A stretch of DNA of 8,465 nucleotides from Desulfurococcales archaeon (GCA_021158735.1 JAGGUC010000157.1:1-8465); one strand, 5' to 3'; positions 1 through 6,676 are shown, numbered from the stretch's first letter. Notes: a model not told the origin generated them from the letters alone. Translations and numbers: made by a program.

Positions 1-148
1 CTAACAACTAATAATATACTTTACCAGTACAGAATGTCAACCCACCGGAGTACCTCAAACAGCGCGGCTACAGCAGAGCAAGAATCAAGTTGATTCTAAG
101 GAAAATAATGTTGGTTTTCGCACTCAGTGCAGACTGCAACCCACCCTA
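1..148. other. Window edge, no gene assigned
   Basis: These bases lie downstream of the ferredoxin stop codon. A short plus-strand stretch at about 15-110 reads as a hydrophilic, basic peptide with coding-like codons, but it has no start after the TAA TAA at 9-14 and then runs antisense through the ferredoxin, so it is not accepted as a gene. The minus strand has stops in every frame. It could hold a worn gene fragment; I recognise no family. Confidence 0.3.
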
Positions 149-379
149 CTACTCAACTGTAATTAATGAAGTCGGGCATCCATTAGCCGCACTTTCAACC
201 TTACTCCTCAAGTCGTCAGGAACCTCACCCACGGACTCACTCTCAGAGTCTGAGACCCTGTACGACTCCGTGATCCTGCTCTTACTCGTAGCTGGGTCAA
301 GCTCAAATACCTCAGGAGTTAGTGACCAGCAGACACCGCAGCCAATACAGGTCTCCTTATTAACACGTACCTTAACCAA
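149..379 (-). CDS. Single-cluster [4Fe-4S] ferredoxin
   Basis: This is a 76-residue soluble electron carrier, probably accepting electrons from ferredoxin-linked oxidoreductases such as the one encoded further right. The cluster motif CIGCGVC gives Cys11, Cys14 and Cys17, and the fourth ligand is Cys68 in a C-P context, the layout of Pyrococcus-type ferredoxins. Those often have Asp in place of the second Cys and an extra disulfide pair; here the second ligand is Cys and the position after the motif that would carry the disulfide Cys is Thr (SLTPEVFEL), so a full [4Fe-4S] cluster without a disulfide is expected. The middle (about residues 31-55) is rich in Ser and Glu. The start is TTG: a TAG stop lies directly upstream in frame, so no longer form is possible. 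The gene stands alone, about 160 bp from the agmatinase. Confidence 0.88.
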   Translation of the reverse strand: MVKVRVNKETCIGCGVCWSLTPEVFELDPATSKSRITESYRVSDSESESVGEVPDDLRSKVESAANGCPTSLITVE

Positions 380-410
380 CTAAACCCCAGTAATAACTTC
401 GGTTCCCCCT

Positions 411-424
411 CAATGATAAACTTA
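411..424 (-). promoter_or_regulatory. Possible TATA box of the ferredoxin gene
   Basis: On the minus strand an A/T-rich stretch reading AAGTTTATCA lies about 36-42 bp before the TTG start, which would place transcription start about 10-15 nt before the gene. A G-rich stretch just before the TTG may serve as a weak ribosome binding site. This is a positional guess in a generally A/T-rich spacer. Confidence 0.25.
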
Positions 425-539
425 ACTGAATAGGGAAAAACAGTTCCTTAAAGTAAGAATCATTAAACATTAAGTTTAATATTGAATTATTAATTGTTAG
501 ATCCTCAATAACACGTTTTTAAGTAAGCAAACCCCGAGT

Positions 540-1469
540 TCAAACAACACTAGTTCTCGCCGAAAGCCCTAACACCTCCCTAATGATCTTAGCCGCTGCA
601 AAAGCAGTAATACCCCCACAATCATACCTTGGAGCGAGCTCAACAACATCAAATGCTACGATGCTGACCTTAAGCAACTTAATTACGTCAATGAGCTCCC
701 TAGTACTTAAGCCACCGGGCTCGGGATTACCGACGCCTGGTGCGTAGGCGGGGTCGAGGACGTCGAGGTCGAAGGAGAGGTAGGCTCTCTCGAAGGAAAC
801 CTCAACTCTAGGATTACTACGTACTTCAGAAGTACTTAAGATCCTGATCCCCCTCTCCTCAGCGAACCTCACCTGCTCCTTAGTCGGTGCCCGCACACCG
901 ACTACAACGACCTCCTCAGGACTCACGACCTCTTCCTCGATCAACCGCCTGACCGTGCAGGCATGTGAATACGGGTCACTATCATAGCTCGGGTAGAGGT
1001 CTGGGTGAGCATCAAAGTATATGAGCCCGAAGTCCCTGCCCGAGGCCGCCTTAAGGGCCTTAAATGCTGCGTAAGTTATGGAGTGGTCACCGCCGAGGAA
1101 CAGGAAGACCTCACCACTGTAGTACTTCTGTACAGCCTCAAGAACCCTACTCTCAACCTCCTTGAAGTCTGCACCACTAACATCACCTAAGTCCATGTAT
1201 GACCAGAACTCCCTGAGGTCCGTTAGGTCTTCTGTGAAGCTATTGTAGAGCTTACCTGAAGTCGCTTCACGAATAGTTCTCGGACCTTCGCACGCACCCC
1301 TCCTGTATGTGGAGGACCCGTCCCAAGCAACACCCAGGACGTAGAGACTAGGTTTTTCAGACCTGGGTATCCCGAAGAGCAAGTACGTGCACCAAGCCAC
1401 TATGGGAGCACCCACTAATATATTATGATCAGCCGCTGCTAGCGTTTTCATCGGCTTACTTAACGGCAA
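540..1469 (-). CDS. speB: Agmatinase-family ureohydrolase
   Basis: This is a binuclear-manganese hydrolase of the arginase/agmatinase family, probably cutting agmatine (or aminopropylagmatine, as in some archaea) to putrescine (or spermidine) and urea in polyamine synthesis. All metal ligands are visible: GGDHS (His129), DAHPD (Asp153, His155, Asp157) and SFDLDVLDP (Asp234, Asp236). Glu277 in VVELAP matches the guanidinium-binding Glu. The DPYSHACT loop resembles agmatinases more than arginases, but exact substrate cannot be read. The 309-residue length is normal. The first ~30 residues are weakly family-like: the TTG at 1469 may be too early, and an ATG at 1451 (Met7) is an alternative, better placed relative to a TATA-like CTTAAA at 1483-1489. 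It is divergent from the nad relic. Confidence 0.87.
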   Translation of the reverse strand: MPLSKPMKTLAAADHNILVGAPIVAWCTYLLFGIPRSEKPSLYVLGVAWDGSSTYRRGACEGPRTIREATSGKLYNSFTEDLTDLREFWSYMDLGDVSGADFKEVESRVLEAVQKYYSGEVFLFLGGDHSITYAAFKALKAASGRDFGLIYFDAHPDLYPSYDSDPYSHACTVRRLIEEEVVSPEEVVVVGVRAPTKEQVRFAEERGIRILSTSEVRSNPRVEVSFERAYLSFDLDVLDPAYAPGVGNPEPGGLSTRELIDVIKLLKVSIVAFDVVELAPRYDCGGITAFAAAKIIREVLGLSARTSVV

Positions 1470-1516
1470 TAATTGCAGGAGGGTTTAAGGGTGCGTGTAA
1501 TAATCTCACGTATTGC

Positions 1517-1523
1517 TTAATTA
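1517..1523 (+). promoter_or_regulatory. Possible TATA box of the former nad operon
   Basis: TTAATTA lies about 30 bp before the GTG/ATG start of the nadA fragment, the normal archaeal distance. The same A/T patch could serve the divergent agmatinase. It suggests that the relic may still be transcribed. Confidence 0.3.
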
Positions 1524-1540
1524 CGTAGGTGCTGATGTAG

Positions 1541-1546
1541 GGAGGG
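1541..1546 (+). promoter_or_regulatory. Ribosome binding site of the nadA fragment
   Basis: GGAGGG sits 7 nt before ATG 1554 and 4 nt before an in-frame GTG at 1551, which makes ATG 1554 the likelier original start. The site is intact although the gene behind it is broken. Confidence 0.55.
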
Positions 1547-1553
1547 CTGAGTG

Positions 1554-1863
1554 ATGGGAGAGGGTAGTGTGAGTAGATTGAGATCAGAGCTCGAAGTCCT
1601 TAAGAAGAGGCGTAATGCAGTGATCTTAGCACACAACTACCAGATCTCTGAGGTACAGGACGTAGCCGACTTCGTGGGGGGACAGCTTAGAGCTAGCTAA
1701 GAAGGCGCTTGAAGTAGATGCCGACGTAATAGTCTTCGCTGGAGTCAGATTCATGGCTGAGACAGCTGCGGTCCTGAACTTAGATAAGACCGTGTTGCAC
1801 CCAGCTGCTGGGTGCCCGCTAGCAGACTTCCTAGCAGCTGATGACGTGAGGAGGGCCTCAGAG
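1554..1863 (+). pseudogene. nadA: Quinolinate synthase fragment, N-terminal third, frameshifted
   Basis: NadA is an iron-sulfur enzyme that condenses iminoaspartate with dihydroxyacetone phosphate to quinolinate in de novo NAD synthesis. The N-terminal signature is clear: ILAHNYQ, then EVQDVADFVG. Right after it a run of six G (1676-1681) shifts the frame and gives a stop at 1698-1700. Removing one G restores the NadA reading (DSLELAKKALEVDADVIVFAG, then FMAETAAVLN and the AAGCPLADF segment holding the first cluster Cys). About 100 of some 300 residues remain. Similarity ends near 1850-1863, where the sequence passes into an L-aspartate oxidase fragment. The two remaining cluster cysteines and most of the fold are absent, so this cannot be active even if the G-run is a sequencing error. 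Confidence 0.87.
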
Positions 1864-2000
1864 AGGCACTGTCATTAGTGGAGGGTCTTGAAGTCCCTAA
1901 GCAGATCCGCGAATTAGCCACAGCTGTGATTAAGTGTGCGCTTGAGAGGAGGGAGTCTAGGGATGCTCACTACAGGATCGACTACCCCACTAATGAATGA
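1845..2000 (+). pseudogene. nadB: L-aspartate oxidase fragment, C-terminal end
   Basis: NadB is the flavoenzyme that oxidises aspartate to iminoaspartate, the step before NadA. Read in the frame starting at 1845 the sequence gives REEGLREALSLVEGLE and later LERRESRDAHYRIDYP. The second piece matches the NadB C-terminal signature usually written RRESRGAHYR.DYP; the first matches the EGL.EAL helix before it. Only about 50 of some 470 residues remain, and there is no FAD-binding domain. The frame ends at TGA 1998-2000. Dropping one C from the run at 1985-1988 opens a continuation to TAG 2047-2049, whose peptide I cannot match convincingly. The junction with nadA at about 1845-1863 suggests a deletion inside an ancestral nadA-nadB operon. 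Confidence 0.8.
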
Positions 2001-2049
2001 GATGTACAGTAGCAGGTCTAAGTACTTCCGCGGGGAGTATTGTATATAG

Positions 2050-2221
2050 CAGTCATTAACAGTAGCTAATGCATAAATAACAGCTAATTGATGGGTGCAT
2101 GATTGACGCGGGAAAGAACTATAGCACCAATGGTATGCAAGGGTACTTAAAGGGTCAGGCAGCTAAGATTGAAGATGTCACAAATTGATTAATTAAATTT
2201 AATTAAAAAGCATGTTGCTAA
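2050..2221. other. Spacer between nad relic and acyl-CoA synthetase gene
   Basis: No convincing gene is seen. A 29-codon plus-strand reading frame at 2099-2188 has no recognisable motif or clear ribosome binding site. A further nad operon member such as nadC was looked for and not recognised. The right part is A/T-rich and carries a palindrome. Confidence 0.4.
2189..2206. terminator. 18-bp A/T palindrome between convergent units
   Basis: TTAATTAAATTTAATTAA is a perfect 18-bp palindrome followed by an A run. It lies between the plus-strand nad relic and the 3' end of the minus-strand acyl-CoA synthetase gene. Both strands offer T-rich tracts, which terminate archaeal transcription, so a two-way terminator is the simplest reading. 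Pure A/T sequence makes chance symmetry easy. Confidence 0.35.
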
Positions 2222-3646
2222 CTAGCTCTCTTTCTTTTTCTTTAAGTTTCTTAAGTACTGGGAGTAGGTCGCTAAGGCTTTAATGACTTTAGCGGCCTTC
2301 TGAATAGATAAGTATACAGGAACTCCGTTCTCCTCGAATACCTTAACGTTGCTGAAGTCCCTGCCGAAGACATTGACGACGACCAGCGGTTTCCCGTACT
2401 TCTTAACTAGGTCAGCTATTTCCTTCGCTACAGCATCCTCCTTGGGTATGATGAATGGTAGATTAGATATTCTGCCGAAGTTCCCGTAACCTGTCAGCAT
2501 TACGGTGTCGAAGCTCGGGTCCTTCATCAGTAGCTCAACAGCTGTCTTGTAGGGCTCGGGCTCGACCGTAGCTACTACATCAATCGGGTTCCTCCTGTTC
2601 CAGAATGGAGGCAGTATCTTGTCGAGCTCCTTAACTATGTGGTCAGGTAGTGGCTGAAGCTTGAGCCCTAAGCTCTCAAGAGCGTCCGAGGACTCGACGC
2701 TCCAGCCGCCGCCAGAGGATATGACGCCTACTCTCTCACCCTTGGGTAGCGGGAGGTTGGCGAAAGCGAGGGCTATGTTGAACATGTCGTCGAATTCATA
2801 GACCCTGATCACGCCGTACTTCTTGAATACTACGTCGTAGATCTCGTCCCTACCGGTCATGGCTGCTGTGTGTGATCTAGCTGCTCTGGCACCGCTTGAG
2901 GTGTACCCGAGCTTCATGACTACGAGCGGTTTCTTAGAAGTGTAGTACTCCAGGGCCCTCATGAACTTCCTGCCGTCCTTAACCCCTTCAATGTACATTA
3001 TGGTGACCTTAGTTGTCTCGTCGTCAGCTAAGTACATCAGGTAGTCACTGAGTTCTAAGTCGGCCTGATTACCGACGGATATAGCTGCACTGAAGCCTAT
3101 TCCCTTCATGGCTGCCCAGTACATCATGGTTCCAGCGAAAGCACCCGACTGGGAAATAAACGCTATGTTCCCCGCCTTAGGGGATATTGCCGTGAATGCA
3201 GCGTTTAACCTGGTCTTAGCTACGAACACCCCCATACAGTTAGGGCCGACGAACCTGATCCCTCCCTTCCTAGCGATCTTAACGACCTCCTTCTCGAGCT
3301 TCTCACCTTCAGGTCCGACCTCACTGAAGCCTGCCGTAATGATTATAGCTGCCTTAACGCCCTTCTCAACACATGCCTCCATTACGTTGGGGACCAGCTT
3401 AGCTGGCACGGAGATCACCGCCAAGTCGACGTCATCAGGCACAGCCCTGATGTCCGGGTAGCACTTAAGTCCGAGGAGGGAGTCAGCCTTAGGATTTACC
3501 GGGTAAACCTTCCCTTCATAGCCGTAACTTATGATGTTCTTCAGAATAACGTGCCCCCAAGCCTTCGGGTCCCTGCTCGCGCCAATGACCGCTATGCTCT
3601 TAGGCTCGAACACGTATTTTAGGTTACCTACATCAAACCCGCTCAT
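2222..3646 (-). CDS. acdA: ADP-forming acetyl/acyl-CoA synthetase, alpha subunit
   Basis: The enzyme converts acyl-CoA, ADP and phosphate to the free acid, CoA and ATP, the main substrate-level ATP step in peptide- and sugar-fermenting archaea. In the 474-residue protein residues ~8-135 form the CoA-binding Rossmann domain (SIAVIGASRDPKAWG, then YPVNPKA), residues ~135-290 the succinyl-CoA-synthetase-like domain, and the rest the second ligase domain. The phosphorylated His is His259 in RSHTAAMTG, and Glu220 in YIEGVKDGR matches the conserved partner Glu. There is no ATP-grasp domain, so a separate beta subunit, not in this window, is needed; alpha and beta genes are often unlinked in archaea. 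The tail is Lys-rich. ATG is backed by GAGGT 7 nt upstream. It lies 56 bp after the oxidoreductase gene on the same strand, which suggests they act in sequence. Confidence 0.93.
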   Translation of the reverse strand: MSGFDVGNLKYVFEPKSIAVIGASRDPKAWGHVILKNIISYGYEGKVYPVNPKADSLLGLKCYPDIRAVPDDVDLAVISVPAKLVPNVMEACVEKGVKAAIIITAGFSEVGPEGEKLEKEVVKIARKGGIRFVGPNCMGVFVAKTRLNAAFTAISPKAGNIAFISQSGAFAGTMMYWAAMKGIGFSAAISVGNQADLELSDYLMYLADDETTKVTIMYIEGVKDGRKFMRALEYYTSKKPLVVMKLGYTSSGARAARSHTAAMTGRDEIYDVVFKKYGVIRVYEFDDMFNIALAFANLPLPKGERVGVISSGGGWSVESSDALESLGLKLQPLPDHIVKELDKILPPFWNRRNPIDVVATVEPEPYKTAVELLMKDPSFDTVMLTGYGNFGRISNLPFIIPKEDAVAKEIADLVKKYGKPLVVVNVFGRDFSNVKVFEENGVPVYLSIQKAAKVIKALATYSQYLRNLKKKKES

Positions 3647-3681
3647 GGCTAGTACCTCATGGAATCTATACCATAATTTAT

Positions 3682-3693
3682 GTTTATTAAAAA
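3682..3693 (-). promoter_or_regulatory. Possible internal promoter before acdA
   Basis: The 56-bp spacer on the minus strand contains TTTTTAATAAAC about 40 bp before the acdA start, followed by a GAGGT ribosome binding site at 3654-3658. The synthetase gene may thus be transcribed both from the operon promoter and on its own. The same T run could partly terminate the upstream transcript. Confidence 0.35.
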
Positions 3694-3702
3694 TACTTTA
3701 TC

Positions 3703-5805
3703 CTACCATAATAGCTTCCCGTCCAGTTCAAGCAACTTCTTCCAGTTTTTATTAGTGAGTGCCTGGATCTCAGCTATGTCCTCATTACTCAAGTGCCTGA
3801 ATCTTCCCTGAAGCTTGATGTACTCAGCTACGGGCCTCAGCTTAGGTAGCTCGACAGTCAACCTGAATACGCCGTGGTCGACCTCGATGAGAGGCCACAT
3901 ACCGGTCAGTACAGCCAGTCTCGCTACCTCGACGGTCTTGCTTTCATGGAATCTCCAGCCCGTGGGACATGGGGTCTGTACGTGAATGTATGCCAGGCCC
4001 TCACCCTTCTCTACGACCTCCATAGCCTTCCTCAACTTGACCTCGAAGTCACGTAGAAATGCTGGTGACACAGTAGCTATGTACGGTACCTTGTGAGCGA
4101 TCATGACTGACACCATGTCCTTAGGGAGTTCCTTCTTACCACGCCACCTGGGACCTACTGGTGTCGTAGTGGTCCATGCCTTAACTGGTGTCGTGCCACT
4201 CCTCTGAATACCCGTGTTCATGTAGGCCTCATTATCATAGTTGATCCATATTATCGGCTCCCCGCACTCGGCAGCCGAGGACAGCGACTGCAGCCCTATG
4301 TCAGCTGTACAGCCGTCACCAGCTATGACCGTGACGTAGACCTTCTTGCCTCTGTACCTGTAGGCCCTCTGCAGCCCTCTGGCGTAGGCTGCTGCGGCAG
4401 CGTAGTTAGCTAGGACGCACGGAACCCCGACCCAGTTGCTCGGAAAGTGCATTGATACTGCAGCTGAAACGCAGTTCGGTGGGAATACAACAACTGAGTT
4501 CTTACCTAGAATTCTGAGTATGTGTCTAACAGCCAGTGCCGCACCGCATCCTGAACACAGTTGCGATCCAGGACAGTAGGTCACGTCCTTAAATGTAACT
4601 GAGGGCTTCGCCAGCGGGACCCGGTGCTCGATGAATACGGTCTCCCGCACCCCATCCTTGCTTAGTGTGTTCATAAGCTTACTTAACATGCCTTCGAAGT
4701 CGCTTATTGAGACGTCGTCACCTCCCATACCAGCGATGAAGTTAACTATGTTAGGTCTTTCCTTCATAGCGTAGAGTACGGAGGCTACTTCAGTACCGAG
4801 CGGTCCCATCGATGTTCCATGACTTACTGCCCTGTCGACAATGCCTACAGCTCTAATACCACTCTTTTCAACGATCTTAGTCAGTTCTTCTGAGGGGAAC
4901 GGCCTGAAGAACCTGACTCTTAGGAGTCCCACCCTGACGCCTCTGTCCCTGAGTCTGTCGACAGCTCGCTTAGCTGCCGTGGACATAGACCCTATAGTAA
5001 CTAATAGTGCTTCAGCACCATCAGTGCGGTACTCCTCCAGAAGTCCGTAAGCACCTCTGCTGAACCTCTCACTAAATTCTCTGGTAGCTTCATGAATGAC
5101 TTCCTTAGCCCTCTGCATGACCCCCTCAAACAGTCTTCTGTAGGTCGTGTGCAGTCTCGTAGGTATTACTGGGAATACGTAGCCCTCTGACTCGGTCGGG
5201 TCTGTAGTGTGCTTGTAGAGCTTTCTCGGCGGCAGGTAATCATCTACCTCACGCTGGTCGGGAATGTCCACGGGTTCTGAAGAGTGGGAGAGGTGGAATC
5301 CATCAAGACATATCATGCCTGGGAGGAGTACCCTCTCATCCTCAATAATCTTGTAGAGCTGGATTACGCCGTCAAGGCACTCCTGACAACTCTCAACGTA
5401 GAGCTGGATCCACCCTAAGTCCCTAGTGGTCATCGAGTCTGAGTAGTCGGCAGCCACGCTCCAGTACCACCCTAAAGTCCTGTTAGCTACAGCCATTACG
5501 AGCGGCGCTCTGTAAGCAGGTGCTTGAGCTATGACCTCAAAACCATAACCGAGTCCTTGAGAGCATGTGGCAGTAAATGCTCTAGCACCAGCTACGGCAG
5601 CTGCCACCGCAGCAGCTATTGCTGAGTGCTCCCCTTCAGGGTGGATGTACTCGGCGTCGAGCTCACCCCTAGCAATGAAGTCAGCGAGGTACTCAACAAT
5701 TGGTGTCTGAGGGGTTATTGGGTACGCTGAAACAACCTGAACTCTGGATAGCTTAGCTCCGTAAGCTACTGCCCTATTACCTGAGAGAAGATCTAGCCTA
5801 CCCAA
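3703..5805 (-). CDS. 2-oxoacid:ferredoxin oxidoreductase, fused alpha-beta subunit
   Basis: This is the catalytic core of a pyruvate/2-oxoisovalerate-type enzyme: 2-oxoacid + CoA + oxidised ferredoxin gives acyl-CoA + CO2 + reduced ferredoxin. Residues 1-~395 are the alpha subunit (AYPITPQT at 27-34, EGEHSA at 57-62, FFRPFP at 299-304, GMGGDD at 359-364). Residues ~405-700 are beta: cluster ligands Cys417, Cys420, Cys445 and Cys613 (TPCPTGWRF), thiamine-diphosphate motif GDG (496-498) with NYDN (522-525), then EAYMNTGIQRSGTTP. The end (KLQGRFRHL) is typical of archaeal PorB/VorB. The YPITPQT and DDYLPPRK wording leans towards VOR alpha subunits, but substrate is uncertain. Alpha and beta are normally separate in archaea, and their joining with gamma and delta left apart is unusual. 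A CxxC (Cys140/143) sits where relatives usually have NNQE. The start is TTG, chosen by its ribosome binding site. Confidence 0.92.
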   Translation of the reverse strand: MGRLDLLSGNRAVAYGAKLSRVQVVSAYPITPQTPIVEYLADFIARGELDAEYIHPEGEHSAIAAAVAAAVAGARAFTATCSQGLGYGFEVIAQAPAYRAPLVMAVANRTLGWYWSVAADYSDSMTTRDLGWIQLYVESCQECLDGVIQLYKIIEDERVLLPGMICLDGFHLSHSSEPVDIPDQREVDDYLPPRKLYKHTTDPTESEGYVFPVIPTRLHTTYRRLFEGVMQRAKEVIHEATREFSERFSRGAYGLLEEYRTDGAEALLVTIGSMSTAAKRAVDRLRDRGVRVGLLRVRFFRPFPSEELTKIVEKSGIRAVGIVDRAVSHGTSMGPLGTEVASVLYAMKERPNIVNFIAGMGGDDVSISDFEGMLSKLMNTLSKDGVRETVFIEHRVPLAKPSVTFKDVTYCPGSQLCSGCGAALAVRHILRILGKNSVVVFPPNCVSAAVSMHFPSNWVGVPCVLANYAAAAAYARGLQRAYRYRGKKVYVTVIAGDGCTADIGLQSLSSAAECGEPIIWINYDNEAYMNTGIQRSGTTPVKAWTTTTPVGPRWRGKKELPKDMVSVMIAHKVPYIATVSPAFLRDFEVKLRKAMEVVEKGEGLAYIHVQTPCPTGWRFHESKTVEVARLAVLTGMWPLIEVDHGVFRLTVELPKLRPVAEYIKLQGRFRHLSNEDIAEIQALTNKNWKKLLELDGKLLW

Positions 5806-5809
5806 AGCA

Positions 5810-6076
5810 TCACACCTCCCTAATCATTTTGATTGCTTTCGCAGGACACTCATTAGCGCAGACACCGCAGCCCTTGCAGAACCTGTAATCTATCACAGGT
5901 CCCTCCTCAGACTCACGGATGACTCCTTCAGGGCAGAAGTGAACGCAGACCCAGCACTTCCTGCAGAGGTCGTACTTAATGACCGGCTTCATGACCCTCC
6001 AATGAGCGACGGGCTCAGAACCTATTTCCTTAACCGGTATTGTTAAGATCTCAGGGTAATCTTCCTCAGCCACCAT
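5810..6076 (-). CDS. porD: 2-oxoacid:ferredoxin oxidoreductase delta subunit, 2x[4Fe-4S]
   Basis: This 88-residue ferredoxin-like subunit carries electrons from the catalytic beta domain to soluble ferredoxin. Two complete cluster motifs are visible: Cys38, 41, 44 and 48 (CRKCWVCVHFCP) and Cys67, 70, 73 and 77 (CKGCGVCANECP). The ~35 residues before the first motif, including HWRVMKPVI, are the usual delta-subunit lead that docks on the complex. ATG is supported by GAGGTG 7 nt upstream, within gamma. It overlaps the end of gamma by 11 bp and ends 4 bp before the alpha-beta start, so translation is probably coupled. The D suffix marks the subunit; whether the enzyme is POR or VOR is open. Confidence 0.92.
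   Translation of the reverse strand: MVAEEDYPEILTIPVKEIGSEPVAHWRVMKPVIKYDLCRKCWVCVHFCPEGVIRESEEGPVIDYRFCKGCGVCANECPAKAIKMIREV
5813..5819 (-). promoter_or_regulatory. Ribosome binding site deciding the alpha-beta start
   Basis: GGAGGTG on the minus strand ends 7 nt before TTG 5805. An ATG at 5810-5808, overlapping the delta stop, is only 2 nt away from it and meets a stop after four more codons. The weak TTG is therefore the real start, and it gives an N-terminus that fits the alpha subunit. The site lies inside the last codons of the delta gene. Confidence 0.65.
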
Positions 6077-6653
6077 CCCCTAACACCTCGACACTGACTT
6101 CATTATATCCAGCTTCCAGGCACTTCAGATACTTATCCCAGAGTCTCTCAGGGAACCTAGCCTTAACAGCTCTCATTGCTGAGCTGAGTGTTATGAGTCT
6201 TGTGACCTTAGCAAATGCACCTAACATAGCTATGTTGGGTATGGCGACCCCCATGTACTTCAGCGCCAGGCCTGTGGCATCTACTGAAGCTATAACCCTT
6301 AACTTAGAGCTGACTCCGGCCTCATTTAGGAGTTCAGCAGGTTTCTTAACGGTGTTCTGAACGTACACACCACCCTCCCTGATCCCGTTCGTTACTGCAG
6401 GCATGACCCTGTGGAGCTGGGGGTCAAGCACCATTACGTACTTGGGGTTGTAGACCATACTCCTAGAGATCTCGCTGGCCTCACCAATAACTATGAACGA
6501 GGTAACTGGGGCTCCACGCCTAGCAATACCGAACCATGGGAAAGCCCTAGCAAACCTACCGTCATATAGTGCGGACAGAGCTATTAGCTCCGAACAAAGC
6601 ACTACCCCCTGACCTCCCCGCCCATGAAGCCTTATCTCCTCCAAAATGAACAC
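6066..6653 (-). CDS. porG: 2-oxoacid:ferredoxin oxidoreductase gamma subunit
   Basis: This 195-residue subunit belongs to the PorG/VorG family and forms the domain that helps bind CoA in the heterotetrameric enzyme. The signature GRGGQGVV (11-18) and the block FPWFGIARRGAPVTSF are diagnostic, and a later IPNIAMLGAFAKVT is also typical. It is the first gene of the operon. The start is GTG; there is little ribosome binding sequence before it, but a TATA-like CATAAAA is centred about 28 bp upstream, which points to a leaderless transcript. A TTG three codons later is a less likely alternative. In Thermococcales one gamma subunit is shared by two such enzymes; here only one catalytic partner is seen. 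Confidence 0.92.
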   Translation of the reverse strand: MFILEEIRLHGRGGQGVVLCSELIALSALYDGRFARAFPWFGIARRGAPVTSFIVIGEASEISRSMVYNPKYVMVLDPQLHRVMPAVTNGIREGGVYVQNTVKKPAELLNEAGVSSKLRVIASVDATGLALKYMGVAIPNIAMLGAFAKVTRLITLSSAMRAVKARFPERLWDKYLKCLEAGYNEVSVEVLGDGG

Positions 6654-6676
6654 CTCAGTAAAATCTGCTAGAATGG

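Noticed and set aside
90..383. 97-codon plus-strand frame opposite the ferredoxin
   Set aside because: It lies antisense to a clear ferredoxin with all cluster cysteines, and its product shows no motif.
1509..1527. Inverted repeat ACGTA...TACGT in the agmatinase/nadA spacer
   Set aside because: Five-base arms with a nine-base centre in A/T-rich sequence are easily due to chance.
2099..2188. 29-codon plus-strand frame after the nad relic, considered as a nadC remnant or small protein
   Set aside because: No NadC motif and no convincing ribosome binding site; it sits in decayed sequence.
3108..3461. 117-codon plus-strand frame inside the acyl-CoA synthetase gene
   Set aside because: It is a shadow of a strongly conserved gene on the other strand; no ribosome binding site or motif.
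5808..5810. ATG overlapping the delta stop as start of the alpha-beta gene
   Set aside because: It is out of frame and reaches a stop after four further codons; TTG 5805 has correct spacing to GGAGGTG.
6040..6360. 106-codon plus-strand frame over the gamma/delta junction
   Set aside because: It is antisense to two well-identified subunits and shows no family features.
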